Of a DNA stretch of 64,000 nucleotides, positions 45,013-54,250 are shown in pieces. Numbering within the stretch: position 1 is the stretch's first letter; every line of letters starts with the position of its first letter. The position numbers and the translations under genes are program-made. Source of the DNA: Arthrobacter sp. 31Y (GTDB lineage: Bacteria > Actinomycetota > Actinomycetes > Actinomycetales > Micrococcaceae); NCBI RefSeq assembly GCF_000526335.1, contig NZ_JAFW01000001.1:806001-870000 (forward strand), read 5' to 3'. The notes beneath the pieces are model-generated. The model was not told the origin of the DNA, searched no databases, and worked only from the letters and a program-made list of their open reading frames with translations.

Positions 45013-45094
45013 CCGTAATTACCTGTCCGTAGCTAATCAAACGCGCATTTGTCCGGACTTTGTACATACTCCGCTTGCGCGGCAAACGTCCACG

Positions 45095-46432
45095 TCAGGG
45101 CGGATAGTCCCCGCCGCCGGGGAGCGGAGCCCACGCCCACAGCCACACCACCCAGACGATCTGGAGGAGGACGAACATCACCACCACGGTCCCCCGGTAC
45201 GCTTTGGATTTGGAGAGCAGCGCCACCGCCAATGCCAGCGGAAAAAGTGGCAGCAGCATTCTGAATGTACTGGTCTGGGGATGAAGGAAGACCAGCAGGT
45301 AGCCCATGTAGCAAGCGCACCAAAGCCGCAACTCGGTTCCCAACGCCCTGACCGGCCTGGACATCATGACCAGCACGAAAAGTGCCGTGAAGACGAACGG
45401 GGCCAGCACGCCCAACACAGGACCGAACAGCATCCGCCCCGTGTCGAACCACGGCTTGAAAGGCACAAGATCGTGCCCCCGCCACGCTGTTTCGGTGCGT
45501 GTGTAGGCAGTGATTTCACCGGTGGTTGCCCAGGCAATGGCTGGCCACGCGAGAGCTCCAATGCCCGCCGCGAGCACCAGCGCCCCCAGCGAGAGCAGGC
45601 TGCGCACCGATGTCCTTTTGTCATCACCGCCTGAAGCGGGGGCAGACAGTGTCCCTGACGGCCTGAACCGCTGCCACAAACGCCAGAGCAGCAGCAATCC
45701 CACCATGGCTGCAAAGGGAACTCCTGTGGGCCTGGAAAGACACATGAGAAGCACTACCGGAATGGCGGCCAGATACCGGCGCCGCACCACCAGCAACAGC
45801 GCACCGGACAACAGCAAGAGGTTCAAGGACTCGGCGTACGGGACCTGAAGGATCGGGGACACCGGAAAAGTGGAGACGAAGACGACACCCCACAGCGCCG
45901 CGCGTTTGCCTGCGAACTCGCGGAAGAGTTTGTAAATCACCAGGGCCGCACCCACACCCGCCAGCATCGCGATGAGGGTGAGGGCGGGCAGCGTTCCCAG
46001 CCCGGTGGCTGCAGCGAGACCCCGGGCCAGGAAGGGGAAGAGCGCATAGAACGCCCAGGCATTTTGCTGGACCACGCCATTCGCGTCCACGGGCAGAACC
46101 GAGGGATAGCCGTTGTCAGCAGCTTCCTGGTACCAGCGTCCATCCCAGATAGTGATGAAGTTCCAATAATCGGGAGCGGGCGGGAACCAGGGGTTCGTTC
46201 CTTGATGGATGGCCGCCGCCATGAGGATACAGGCGCTGACGAGCCGGGCTACGACAAAAATCAAGGTTACCTGCAGCCACCAAGGCCAACCGCCCACTCG
46301 TGAGGCCGCGCCTGATAGCCACAGGGAAAGCCGGTCCGCGGGTCCCCGCTGCCCCTGCGTCTCTGAGGCGGGCGTCTTTGAGGCGGGGGTCCCTGAGGCA
46401 GGCGTCTGCGAGGCTGGGGTCGGCGAACTCAC
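45095..46432 (-). CDS. PIG-V-like membrane mannosyltransferase
   Basis: 445-residue polytopic protein with about ten hydrophobic helices. The first extracytoplasmic loop has WDGRWYQEAADNGYP, typical of the PIG-V/GT-C class that uses polyprenyl-phosphate sugars, and PYAESLNLLLL follows. It probably adds mannose or another sugar to a cell-envelope glycan or lipid. The start ATG overlaps the DivIVA-domain gene stop as ATGA. The first 25 residues are four repeats of TPAS-type units. Confidence 0.8.
   Translation of the reverse strand: MSSPTPASQTPASGTPASKTPASETQGQRGPADRLSLWLSGAASRVGGWPWWLQVTLIFVVARLVSACILMAAAIHQGTNPWFPPAPDYWNFITIWDGRWYQEAADNGYPSVLPVDANGVVQQNAWAFYALFPFLARGLAAATGLGTLPALTLIAMLAGVGAALVIYKLFREFAGKRAALWGVVFVSTFPVSPILQVPYAESLNLLLLSGALLLVVRRRYLAAIPVVLLMCLSRPTGVPFAAMVGLLLLWRLWQRFRPSGTLSAPASGGDDKRTSVRSLLSLGALVLAAGIGALAWPAIAWATTGEITAYTRTETAWRGHDLVPFKPWFDTGRMLFGPVLGVLAPFVFTALFVLVMMSRPVRALGTELRLWCACYMGYLLVFLHPQTSTFRMLLPLFPLALAVALLSKSKAYRGTVVVMFVLLQIVWVVWLWAWAPLPGGGDYPP
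46361..46420. repeat. Four imperfect 15-bp tandem repeats
   Basis: Units at 46361-46375, 46376-46390, 46391-46405 and 46406-46420. They are in frame and encode the TPAS plus one variable residue repeats at the cytoplasmic N terminus of the glycosyltransferase. Confidence 0.9.
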
Positions 46433-46770
46433 TGCCGGGCCCGGCCGGTTTCGCCATCCTCAAGACGAGGCTGTACCAAGGCACCGAGGCGTTCAATCTC
46501 GCGGTCCTTTGCCTTCAATTGGTCCCTCAGCTCATCCAGGACCTGGTCAACCTGATCCATCCGGTAACCACGAAGGCCCAAGGCAAAACGCAGGGAATCC
46601 ACGTCGGCGGGCCTGGCATCCTCCGGCAGCACGACAGCTGGCAGATTGGGGACGGGTTGTTCAAGCCCCGCACCGATGGAGCGCCCCTTGACGATTCCGG
46701 CACCGAGATACAGCGCCGCACCAACGAGGACGATCGCAAGAAACACCAGGAAAAAGCTCACAGTGTCCAT
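46429..46770 (-). CDS. DivIVA-domain membrane protein
   Basis: 113-residue protein: an N-terminal membrane helix (FFLVFLAIVLVGAALYLGA), a linker, and a DivIVA-like segment (DSLRFALGLRGYRMDQVDQVL, shown in part) forming a coiled coil near the C terminus. DivIVA/Wag31 proteins organise polar growth, so a scaffold role for envelope enzymes is plausible. The downstream glycosyltransferase is translationally coupled to it. A homologue is present near the LOG gene in mycobacteria (Rv1209). Confidence 0.8.
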   Translation of the reverse strand: MDTVSFFLVFLAIVLVGAALYLGAGIVKGRSIGAGLEQPVPNLPAVVLPEDARPADVDSLRFALGLRGYRMDQVDQVLDELRDQLKAKDREIERLGALVQPRLEDGETGRARQ

Positions 46771-46788
46771 GGTGCCAGAAACAGCCGG

Positions 46789-47628
46789 CTACTCCGGGCG
46801 TTGGTTGCCATTAGTGGTGGGTGGAAGAGGAGCACCGTGCAGGACACGGTGCACGGCATCTGCGGGGTCATCCACCAGCTGGATCAGGTCAAGGTCCTTC
46901 TCCGAAACCATGCCTTCAGCCACCAGGGTCTCCCGGATCCACTCGATCATGGGGCCCCAAAAACGAACTCCGAGCAGCACGATGGGGAACGAGGTCACCT
47001 TGCGGGTTTGGACCAAGACCATGGCTTCGAACAACTCATCGAGAGTCCCGAGCCCACCGGGAAGCACCACGAAGCCCTGGGCGTACTTGACGAACATGGT
47101 TTTGCGGGCGAAGAAGTACCGGAAGTTGATGCCCAAATCCACCCATTGGTTGAGTCCCTGCTCGAACGGCAGTTCGATGCCCAAGCCCACGGAGACTCCG
47201 TTGCCTTCCACGGCGCCCTTATTGGCAGCTTCCATGGAACCGGGTCCGCCGCCGGTGATCACTGCGACGCCGGCTTCTGCGAGCTTGCGCCCCACGTCCA
47301 CGGCCATCTCGTAATACTCGGTTCCGGGCTTGGTCCGGGCTGAACCGAATACGCTGACGGCTGGCCCCAGGTCAGCCAAGGCACCGAAGCCCTCCACGAA
47401 TTCGCTCTGGATCCTCAGGACACGCCACGGATCGGTGTGGATGAACTGCCCGGCACCGCTGGTATCCAACAAATGCTGGTCCGACATTCCTGTGTCCGCT
47501 TGTTTGCGTCGAAGCTCCAGGGAGCCCTTGTGCTTGGCGGGTGCGATCTCCGACGGGAGCGGCACGTGGGTGCCCGTGACGCGACCGTTGGCATCCGGGC
47601 GGGGAATGGAGTGCTGGCTCATGCTCAT
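46789..47628 (-). CDS. LOG family (TIGR00730) Rossmann-fold nucleotide hydrolase
   Basis: 279-residue protein of the Lonely Guy family. The PGGLGT motif at 190-195 with E198 and the upstream R175-K176 form the known phosphoribohydrolase site that releases free cytokinin-like bases from nucleotide monophosphates. An N-terminal extension of about 60 residues precedes the core. It lies next to the DivIVA-domain gene (18 bases). The ATG at 47628 is preceded by a TAGCCT box and six bases. Confidence 0.88.
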   Translation of the reverse strand: MSMSQHSIPRPDANGRVTGTHVPLPSEIAPAKHKGSLELRRKQADTGMSDQHLLDTSGAGQFIHTDPWRVLRIQSEFVEGFGALADLGPAVSVFGSARTKPGTEYYEMAVDVGRKLAEAGVAVITGGGPGSMEAANKGAVEGNGVSVGLGIELPFEQGLNQWVDLGINFRYFFARKTMFVKYAQGFVVLPGGLGTLDELFEAMVLVQTRKVTSFPIVLLGVRFWGPMIEWIRETLVAEGMVSEKDLDLIQLVDDPADAVHRVLHGAPLPPTTNGNQRPE

Positions 47629-47634
47629 TGCCCA

Positions 47635-47640
47635 AGGCTA
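47635..47640 (-). promoter_or_regulatory. -10 box (TAGCCT) for a leaderless LOG-DivIVA-glycosyltransferase transcript
   Basis: TAGCCT, six bases, ATG at 47628 on the minus strand; same arrangement as the MgtE-like gene. Confidence 0.5.
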
Positions 47641-47779
47641 GCGCGGATGACGGCGTGCTCCGTGGCAGCGACCCGCTTCTTGCATTGCAGTCTGGTATAT
47701 CGCTGTGGGGCAGGTTTCTGTTCAGTCACGATCTTCAGGAAGTTGCCGTGACCGTGGTCATATTTGCTTCTTTGTTCGC

Positions 47780-47785
47780 TAGATT
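47780..47785 (+). promoter_or_regulatory. -10 box (TAGATT) for a leaderless gluA transcript
   Basis: TAGATT, six bases, ATG at 47792. No ribosome site and no good -35. Confidence 0.5.
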
Positions 47786-47791
47786 CGTCGT

Positions 47792-48547
47792 ATGACTACT
47801 CAAGCGTCCGGCGATGCCCTCGTCTCCCTGAACGGCGTCAATAAGCACTACGGTCAATTGCATGTCCTCAAAGACATCAACCTCCAGGTTCAGAAGGGTG
47901 AAGTCGTGGTGGTTATCGGTCCTTCCGGATCCGGTAAATCCACTCTCTGCCGTGCGATCAACCGTTTGGAAACGATCGACGACGGCGATATCGCCATCGA
48001 CGGGAAGAAGCTTCCCGAAGAGGGCAAGGACCTCGCTCACTTGCGTGCCGACGTCGGCATGGTGTTCCAGTCCTTCAACCTGTTCGCCCACAAGACGATT
48101 CTTGAGAACGTCACGCTGGGTCCCATCAAGGTCAAAAAGGTAGCCAAGGGCACGGCGGACAAGGAGGCTATGGCCCTTCTTGAGCGTGTAGGCGTGGGGC
48201 ACCAAGCCCCGAAGCTTCCCGCCCAGCTCTCCGGCGGCCAGCAGCAGCGTGTGGCTATTGCCCGCGCACTTGCCATGAAGCCAAAGGTGATGCTGTTCGA
48301 CGAGCCAACGTCCGCGTTGGACCCCGAGATGATCAACGAAGTGTTGGACGTCATGATCCAGCTGGCCAAGGAAGGCATGACCATGATCGTGGTCACCCAC
48401 GAGATGGGCTTTGCCCGCAAGGCCGCTGACCGCGTGGTGTTCATGGCCGACGGTCAGATCGTGGAGGACGCGACCCCCGAGGAATTCTTCACCAACCCGA
48501 AGAGCACTCGCGCCAAGGACTTCTTGTCCAAGCTCTTGACCCACTAG
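47792..48547 (+). CDS. gluA: Glutamate ABC transporter ATP-binding protein GluA
   Basis: 251-residue ATPase of the Corynebacterium-type gluABCD importer. Walker [39 protein letters not shown] and VVVTHEMG are intact. The gene order ATPase, binding protein, two permeases matches gluABCD and supports glutamate as substrate, though other acidic amino acids are possible. It is divergent from the LOG gene. Confidence 0.93.
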   Translation: MTTQASGDALVSLNGVNKHYGQLHVLKDINLQVQKGEVVVVIGPSGSGKSTLCRAINRLETIDDGDIAIDGKKLPEEGKDLAHLRADVGMVFQSFNLFAHKTILENVTLGPIKVKKVAKGTADKEAMALLERVGVGHQAPKLPAQLSGGQQQRVAIARALAMKPKVMLFDEPTSALDPEMINEVLDVMIQLAKEGMTMIVVTHEMGFARKAADRVVFMADGQIVEDATPEEFFTNPKSTRAKDFLSKLLTH

Positions 48548-48602
48548 CTCCTTACTGCCCGCACCCCCGGCCGTAAGGCGGCCACCCAATGAAAGGAACA
48601 CC

Positions 48603-49481
48603 ATGAAGTCTCTTATTACCCGGAGGAAGTCACTCCTGGTGGCCGCATCGGCTGCGCTTGCCCTCTCGCTGAGCGCTTGTGGCGGCAGCAGCGGAACCAC
48701 CACTCCCCCGGTTGCCTCGGCGAGCTTCGAAGCCGGCACCACCATGGAGAAGCTGAACAAGGCCGGGACCATCAAGATCGGTACCAAGTTCGATCAGCCT
48801 TTGTTCGGCCAGAAGGGTCTGGACGGCAAGCCTGTCGGTTTCGACGTCGAAATGGGCAAGGCAATCGCCGCCAAGCTGGGAATCGCAGCTGACAAGATCG
48901 AGTGGGTGGAGACGGTCTCCCAGAACCGTGAGTCCTTCATCGAGCAGGGTCGCGTCGATCTTGTCATCGCCACGTACACCATCAATGATGCCCGTAAGGA
49001 AAAGGTCGCCTTCGCCGGACCGTACTACGAAGCAGGCCAGGCCCTGCTGGTGAACAAGGATGACACCTCCATCACCAAGCCCGAAGATGTCGCCGGCAAG
49101 AAGGTCTGCTCCGTCACGGGTTCCACCCCGGCCAAGACCATCGCCGAAAAGTACGGTGCTGAGGTAGTCCCCGCCGCCACCTACACCGCTTGCCTGGAGC
49201 CGCTGCGCAACAAGCAGGTTGTCGCAGTCACCACTGACAACGTCATCCTCGCCGGGTACGTCGACAAGGAGCCGGACGCCTTCAAGCTCGCCTCGGATGA
49301 AACCTTCACCAAGGAGCCTTATGGCATCGGCCTGAAGAAGGATGACACTGTCTTCCGCAACTGGATCAACGACCAGCTTGAGGGATTCGCCAAGGACGAT
49401 ACCTACAAGAAGGCTTGGGAAGCCACTGCAGGCAAGGTCATCAAGACCGCCCCTGAACTTCCTACGATCAACCGCTACTAG
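48603..49481 (+). CDS. gluB: Glutamate-binding lipoprotein GluB
   Basis: 292-residue family-3 binding protein anchored by a lipid at C26 (lipobox LSAC). After a Ser/Thr/Pro linker the core has IKIGTKFDQPLFG, KPVGFDVEMGKAIA and the family-typical DLVIATYTINDARKEKVAF (read as blocks). Two Cys in the mature protein (KKVCSVTG and YTACLE) could form a disulfide. A ribosome site GAAAGGA precedes it. A strong hairpin lies between it and gluC. Confidence 0.93.
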   Translation: MKSLITRRKSLLVAASAALALSLSACGGSSGTTTPPVASASFEAGTTMEKLNKAGTIKIGTKFDQPLFGQKGLDGKPVGFDVEMGKAIAAKLGIAADKIEWVETVSQNRESFIEQGRVDLVIATYTINDARKEKVAFAGPYYEAGQALLVNKDDTSITKPEDVAGKKVCSVTGSTPAKTIAEKYGAEVVPAATYTACLEPLRNKQVVAVTTDNVILAGYVDKEPDAFKLASDETFTKEPYGIGLKKDDTVFRNWINDQLEGFAKDDTYKKAWEATAGKVIKTAPELPTINRY

Positions 49482-49490
49482 TCGGGACCC

Positions 49491-49530
49491 GTCAACTGCC
49501 GCCGCCCCTTCGGGTGGCGGCAGTTGACGA
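49491..49530 (+). terminator. Attenuating hairpin between gluB and gluC
   Basis: GTCAACTGCCGCC pairs with GGCGGCAGTTGAC around a TTCGG-type loop. No T-run follows, so it more likely protects the 3' end of the gluAB message or reduces readthrough than stops it fully; this would favour binding protein over permease. Confidence 0.7.
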
Positions 49531-49572
49531 ATCCAGGACCTGTTCCCTGATTAGCTGCAGCCAAAGGAAGCC

Positions 49573-50223
49573 ATGGACGCCGTCATAGCAAGCCTCCCCG
49601 AATATTGGGACGGATTTCTCCGAACCCTGTATCTCTCCGTAATTTCAGGAATCATTGCCCTCATTGTCGGCACACTCCTGGCGGCCATGAGGGTTTCCCC
49701 CGTGGCAGCACTTCGCGGTTTCAGCATGTTTTATGTTGAAGTGGCACGTAACACCCCGTTGACCATCATTTTCTTTTTCGCCGCCATTGTTCTGCCCCGG
49801 TTGGGCGTTAAGTTTGAACAATTCGAAGTTGCTGCCATCATCGCGTTGAGCAGTTACACGGCCGCCTTCATTGCCGAAGCCGTCCGTTCCGGCGTCAACA
49901 GCGTGCCTGTGGGCCAAGCAGAAGCTGCCCGCAGCGTCGGCATGACCTTCACTCAGGTTTTGGGCTTCATCGTCCTCCCCCAAGCCGTGCGCACCGTCAT
50001 ACCTCCGTTGATCAACATCCTGATTGCACTGGTCAAGAACTCCTCGGTAGCCGGCGCGTTCTTCGTCCTGGAGCTTTTCGGCTATGGCCGCCAGCTCTCC
50101 AACGACTACGGCAACCAAGTCCTCTGGATCCTCCTCGGGGTGGCTTTCTTCTACCTCTTGATCACAGTTCCCCTAGGACTCCTGGCGCACTTTGTTGAAC
50201 GAAAGGTGGCGATTGCCCGATGA
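49573..50223 (+). CDS. gluC: Glutamate ABC transporter permease GluC
   Basis: 216-residue inner-membrane permease of the HisMQ family, with five hydrophobic segments and the EAA loop GQAEAARSVGMTFTQVLGFIVLPQAVRT (partly shown). It forms a heterodimer with GluD and overlaps gluD by ATGA. AAAGGAAG precedes the ATG. Confidence 0.93.
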   Translation: MDAVIASLPEYWDGFLRTLYLSVISGIIALIVGTLLAAMRVSPVAALRGFSMFYVEVARNTPLTIIFFFAAIVLPRLGVKFEQFEVAAIIALSSYTAAFIAEAVRSGVNSVPVGQAEAARSVGMTFTQVLGFIVLPQAVRTVIPPLINILIALVKNSSVAGAFFVLELFGYGRQLSNDYGNQVLWILLGVAFFYLLITVPLGLLAHFVERKVAIAR

Positions 50224-51068
50224 CATCGGTCCTTTACGACGTCCCCGGGCCCAAGGCCCGCCTCTATTCGCTCATCGGCTCCGCCGCTGGCGTTCTGATC
50301 ATTCTCGGCATCCTGGCTATCGCCGTCACCACCCTGGCACAACAGGGCATTTTCGACGCCGAGCGCTGGGAGATCTTCTACGGCCCTATGGCTCCGGACG
50401 TCTGGAACCTGATTGGCCAGGGCATCCTCTCCACGCTGGCCGCTGCTGCCGTGGCTGCCGTGATCGCGTTCCCTCTGGGCATCGCGCTCTGCCTCCTGCG
50501 TATTTCCTTGATTCCTTGGATCCGGATTCCCACCCAGGTGGTACTCGAGTTCCTCCGCGGCATGCCCGTGGTTCTCATGATGTTGTTCGTCCTGCTGGTC
50601 TTCGCAACCGGTCAGTTCCAGGCTGTTGTGGTGGGTCTGACCCTTTACAACGCCGCCATCTTCGCGGAAATCCTACGCGCAGGCATCCAGTCCCTGCCCA
50701 AGGGACAGCGCGAGGCTGGTCTGGCCATCGGTCTCCGAAGCTTCCAGTCGCGGATGTCCATCGAGTTCCCACAGGCCGTGCGGCGCATGCTTCCGTCCTT
50801 GGTTGCCCAGTTGGTGGTTCTGCTCAAGGACACCTCGCTCGGCTACATCGTGGGCTACGAGGAATTGCTGCGGAAGATCCAGATCATGGCCGACTTCCTG
50901 GGCCCGGACTTCCTGTTCCCGGCGTTCTTCGTGGGCGCTGCAATCTACATCCTGATCAACCTGACGGTGTCACGGATTGCCATCATGATTGAGCGCCGCG
51001 GTTCCAAGAAAACCGCGGGTGGCACGGCCAAGGCAACCGCAGCAGGAGCGGTTCCAACCGCCAAGTAG
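50220..51068 (+). CDS. gluD: Glutamate ABC transporter permease GluD
   Basis: 282-residue second permease. An N-terminal segment with one extra membrane helix (about 20-40) precedes the five-helix HisMQ core, with the EAA loop PKGQREAGLAIGLRSF. The C terminus is a Lys/Thr/Ala-rich tail. It is the last gene of the operon; a strong terminator lies 13 bases after the stop. Confidence 0.93.
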   Translation: MTSVLYDVPGPKARLYSLIGSAAGVLIILGILAIAVTTLAQQGIFDAERWEIFYGPMAPDVWNLIGQGILSTLAAAAVAAVIAFPLGIALCLLRISLIPWIRIPTQVVLEFLRGMPVVLMMLFVLLVFATGQFQAVVVGLTLYNAAIFAEILRAGIQSLPKGQREAGLAIGLRSFQSRMSIEFPQAVRRMLPSLVAQLVVLLKDTSLGYIVGYEELLRKIQIMADFLGPDFLFPAFFVGAAIYILINLTVSRIAIMIERRGSKKTAGGTAKATAAGAVPTAK

Positions 51069-51081
51069 TTCCCTGCAAAGG

Positions 51082-51125
51082 AAACGGCGGGTCCCTGTTC
51101 AGTAGAACCGGGACCCGCCGTTTTT
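51082..51125 (+). terminator. Terminator after gluD
   Basis: 14-bp arms (51082-51095 with their complement ending at 51123), inner 4-bp stem, and TTTTT after the hairpin. It also faces the dapE end from the other side. Confidence 0.92.
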
Positions 51126-51148
51126 GGTTGCTTGGAAATGGCTCTGGA

Positions 51149-52273
51149 CTATCGGGCCAGCCAGGTCCTCAGTGCACGGAGGCATTCACGGATGGCGTCG
51201 GCGTCGACGTGTTCGTTGTCCTTGTGCGCCAGCAGAGGATCGCCGGGGCCGAAATTCACCGCCGGGATGCCCAGTTCACTGAAACGCGCGACGTCGGTCC
51301 ACCCGTACTTGGGTTTGGGCTCGGCGCCCACTGCGGCAACGAAGGATGCGGCCGCGGGGTGGTTCAATCCAGGCCTGGCGCCGGCAGCAGCGTCCGTGCG
51401 GACGACGTCGAATCCTTCCAGAAGGTCCCTGACGTGGGCCTCGGCCTGGTCCGGGGTCTTGTCCGGGGCGAAGCGGTAGTTGATTTCCACCACGCAGCGA
51501 TCCGGGATGACGTTGCCCGCAGTTCCACCGTTGATCTTTACTGCGTTGAGGCTCTCGCGGTAATCGAGGCCGTCCACGTTGATGGTCTGCGGCTCGTAAG
51601 CGGCGAGCCGAGCCAGGATGGGTGCTGCGGCGTGGATCGCGTTGACGCCCATCCAGGCACGCGCAGAGTGGGCTGTTTCGCCGATGGTGGTTGCTTCGAA
51701 ACGGCTGGTTCCGTTGCAACCGCCTTCCACCGTGCCGTGCGTGGGTTCCAAAAGGATTGCGAAATCACCCTTCAGCAGATCTCCGTGGTTCCGAACCAAC
51801 CTGCCGAGGCCGCTCTTAACCGCTTCCACCTCTTCATGGTCGTAAAAGACGAAGGTGACGTCCTTGTCCGGCTGACGACCGTCGTCGAAGAGTGTTGCCG
51901 CAAGCGCCAGCTGGACCGCCACGCCGCCCTTCATATCCGTGGTGCCGCGGCCATACAGCACGCCTTCACCGGGAACACCGGATTCCCAGGTGGCTGGAAC
52001 GGTGCCCAGCGAACCTTCAACAGTAGGCAGGGGCACGGTGTCCAGGTGTCCCGCCAGAATGACGCGCTCCGAGCGGCCAAGTTCCGTGCGCGCAATGATG
52101 GCGTCGCCGTCACGGGTCACGGTGTAGGCGGGAATGGCGCGCAGTGCGGACTCGACGGCGTCGGCGAGCTCGGTCTCGTTACCCGAAACGCTGTTGAAGT
52201 CAATGATCGCGGCCGTCAGCAAGGCAACATCCTGGCGAAGGTCAAGGAGGGCGGGAGCAGGGTTCAAGGTCAC
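51149..52273 (-). CDS. dapE: Succinyl-diaminopimelate desuccinylase
   Basis: 374-residue M20 metallopeptidase that frees LL-DAP from N-succinyl-DAP. Zinc ligands appear in LAGHLDTVP, GRGTTDMKGG, FYDHEEVE and ILLEPTHG, and the last His in LLAHKDNEHV. The start is GTG at 52273, preceded by TAGGCT and six bases. It diverges from dapD; both serve meso-DAP/lysine synthesis. Confidence 0.94.
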   Translation of the reverse strand: MTLNPAPALLDLRQDVALLTAAIIDFNSVSGNETELADAVESALRAIPAYTVTRDGDAIIARTELGRSERVILAGHLDTVPLPTVEGSLGTVPATWESGVPGEGVLYGRGTTDMKGGVAVQLALAATLFDDGRQPDKDVTFVFYDHEEVEAVKSGLGRLVRNHGDLLKGDFAILLEPTHGTVEGGCNGTSRFEATTIGETAHSARAWMGVNAIHAAAPILARLAAYEPQTINVDGLDYRESLNAVKINGGTAGNVIPDRCVVEINYRFAPDKTPDQAEAHVRDLLEGFDVVRTDAAAGARPGLNHPAAASFVAAVGAEPKPKYGWTDVARFSELGIPAVNFGPGDPLLAHKDNEHVDADAIRECLRALRTWLAR

Positions 52274-52279
52274 CCGTCC

Positions 52280-52285
52280 AGCCTA
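52280..52285 (-). promoter_or_regulatory. -10 box (TAGGCT) for a leaderless dapE transcript
   Basis: TAGGCT, six bases, then GTG at 52273 on the minus strand. Confidence 0.5.
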
Positions 52286-52333
52286 ATCCCCGGAAACAAC
52301 CACAAATGCGACTTCTACGGCATGAGACGGGTT

Positions 52334-52362
52334 TTAACCGACCTCTGCCTGCTGGATAGACT
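52334..52362 (+). promoter_or_regulatory. dapD promoter, leaderless
   Basis: TTAACC (52334-52339), 17-base spacer, TAGACT (52357-52362), six bases, ATG at 52369. This is the best two-box promoter in the window. Confidence 0.65.
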
Positions 52363-52368
52363 TGGCCC

Positions 52369-53394
52369 ATGACTGAAACTGCTTCCTCTGCTGTGCCCGC
52401 AACCGCGCCCGCCAACCCCCGGTCGGCTTATGGCTTCGGCCTCGCCACCATCGCCACCTCGGCTTCCGGGGAAGCAACCGTGCTGGACGTCTGGTACCCC
52501 GCACCCGCACTTGGTGTTGCGGCCGATACCCTCCGCGACGTTGAGAATGCCGATCCCGCGCTCACTGCACTGGCCAACGACGGCAAGGATGCCGATCGCG
52601 GCACGGAGCAGAAAGTGGTCTTCGCGCAGATTGACCTCGACGCCGCCCCCGCAGACACTGCCGATGCTTACCTGCGTTTGCACCTCCTCTCCCACCGGCT
52701 GGTTAAGCCGAACAGCATCAATCTGGACGGCGTGTTCGGCAAGCTGCCCAACGTGGTGTGGACGAATTTCGGCCCCGCCGCGGTTGACGGCTTCGAACTG
52801 ACCCGCGCCCGCCTGCGCAAGCGCGGCAACGTAGTGGTTTACGGCGTGGACAAGTTCCCGCGCATGGTGGACTACGTGGTGCCCGCCGGTGTACGCATTG
52901 CCGACGCCGACCGCGTCCGGTTGGGGGCCCACCTCGCCGAAGGCACCACTGTCATGCACGAAGGCTTCGTGAACTTCAACGCCGGCACCTTGGGTACCTC
53001 CATGGTGGAAGGCCGCATCTCGGCAGGCGTGGTGGCTGGCGACGGCACGGACGTCGGCGGTGGAGCGTCCATCATGGGCACGCTCTCCGGCGGCGGCAAG
53101 GAAAAGATCTCCCTGGGCGAGCGTGTCCTGCTCGGAGCCAACTCCGGTGTGGGCATCAGCATAGGCGATGACTCCGTTGTGGAAGCCGGCCTGTACGTCA
53201 CAGCCGGTACCCGTGTACGGGTTCCGGGCCCCAAGGACGAGAACGGCGAGGACACCAGCCAGATCATCAAGGCAGTGGAACTCTCCGGCGTCCCCAACCT
53301 CCTGTTCCGCCGCAACTCCACCACAGGCGGCGTGGAAGTACTTCCGCGCAAGGGCGAGACGGTGGAGCTGAACGAGGCTCTCCACGCCAACTAG
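52369..53394 (+). CDS. dapD: Tetrahydrodipicolinate N-succinyltransferase (actinobacterial type)
   Basis: 341-residue trimeric acyltransferase with a left-handed beta-helix: hexapeptide-like turns run from about 185 ([22 protein letters not shown], shown in part) to about 290. It uses succinyl-CoA to block the amino group of tetrahydrodipicolinate. The length and N-terminal domain match the actinobacterial class, not the E. coli class. A transglycosylase-like gene follows 13 bases later. Confidence 0.95.
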   Translation: MTETASSAVPATAPANPRSAYGFGLATIATSASGEATVLDVWYPAPALGVAADTLRDVENADPALTALANDGKDADRGTEQKVVFAQIDLDAAPADTADAYLRLHLLSHRLVKPNSINLDGVFGKLPNVVWTNFGPAAVDGFELTRARLRKRGNVVVYGVDKFPRMVDYVVPAGVRIADADRVRLGAHLAEGTTVMHEGFVNFNAGTLGTSMVEGRISAGVVAGDGTDVGGGASIMGTLSGGGKEKISLGERVLLGANSGVGISIGDDSVVEAGLYVTAGTRVRVPGPKDENGEDTSQIIKAVELSGVPNLLFRRNSTTGGVEVLPRKGETVELNEALHAN

Positions 53395-53407
53395 CAGGAG
53401 ACACTCA

Positions 53408-54250
53408 ATGCGCCGGTTCCGCCGCGCCATCGTTGCGGTGCTGGCTTTGGCCCTCGTCGCAGGTGCCATTTACGCAATAGTTGCAGTGCTGCAGCGCTCC
53501 GAGACACTGGTCACGGAGCGCTGCTTCGCCGTAGCTGGCCCTGAAAGCCATGAGCTCGCCACGGACCAGGCTGCGAACGCTTCGCTCATCTCTGCAATTT
53601 CCGTTCAGCGGGGACTTCCACCGCGCGCGGCAACTATTGCCTTGGCCACGGCCATGCAGGAGTCCAGGCTTCGCAACATCAATTACGGCGACGACGCCGG
53701 CCCCGACTCCCGTGGACTGTTCCAACAGAGGCCCTCGCAGGGCTGGGGAACCGAGGAACAGGTCATGGACCCCGTCTACGCCGCGAATGCGTTCTTTGAT
53801 GGCCTGATCAAGGTTCCAGGCTACGAATCCATGGAGATCACCCAGGCCGCCCAAGCAGTCCAACGTTCCGCTTTCCCCCGCGCCTATGCCCAGCATGAAG
53901 GCATGGGCAGGGCCTTCGCTTCTGCTCTCACCGGACACTCCGAGGCCTCGCTGAACTGCGAACTTCGGATGCCCGAAGCGGCTGGTGACCCTGCCGTCGT
54001 CGTCGATGAACTCACGACGGCGTTCGGCACCCAGGCCGCCACGGTTCAGGGCCGCTCGGTTCAGCTGGAGTTGGCTGGAACACGGGCCTGGGCGGTGGCT
54101 CATTGGGCAGTGACAAACGCCAAGACGTTGTCCATTACGCAGGTGGATGTGGCTGGCCAGACGTGGAACCGGGAGAAACGGGACGGCTGGCAACCCTCCG
54201 CGGCTCCCGCCGAAACCGTCACCATTACGGTCTCCGCCCCCGCCACCTGA
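53408..54250 (+). CDS. Exported lytic-transglycosylase-like protein
   Basis: 280-residue protein with an N-terminal membrane anchor (about 5-27) and an exported domain. Residues around 85-110 show the lysozyme-like motifs of SLT-type enzymes: MQESRLRNINYG with the candidate catalytic Glu, then DSRGLFQQRPSQGWG and AANAFFDGL. Homologues have often been labelled heavy metal transporter, for which I see no support. AGGAG precedes the ATG; it is 13 bases after dapD, so peptidoglycan precursor synthesis and remodelling may be linked. The C-terminal 100 residues are unassigned. Confidence 0.65.
   Translation: MRRFRRAIVAVLALALVAGAIYAIVAVLQRSETLVTERCFAVAGPESHELATDQAANASLISAISVQRGLPPRAATIALATAMQESRLRNINYGDDAGPDSRGLFQQRPSQGWGTEEQVMDPVYAANAFFDGLIKVPGYESMEITQAAQAVQRSAFPRAYAQHEGMGRAFASALTGHSEASLNCELRMPEAAGDPAVVVDELTTAFGTQAATVQGRSVQLELAGTRAWAVAHWAVTNAKTLSITQVDVAGQTWNREKRDGWQPSAAPAETVTITVSAPAT

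Noticed and set aside
49491..49530. gluB-gluC hairpin as a full terminator splitting the operon
   Set aside because: No T-run follows and no new promoter is evident before gluC, so attenuation or 3'-end protection is more likely.
52315..53469. 384-codon open frame opposite dapD
   Set aside because: Shadow frame; dapD has a good promoter and a complete beta-helix domain.
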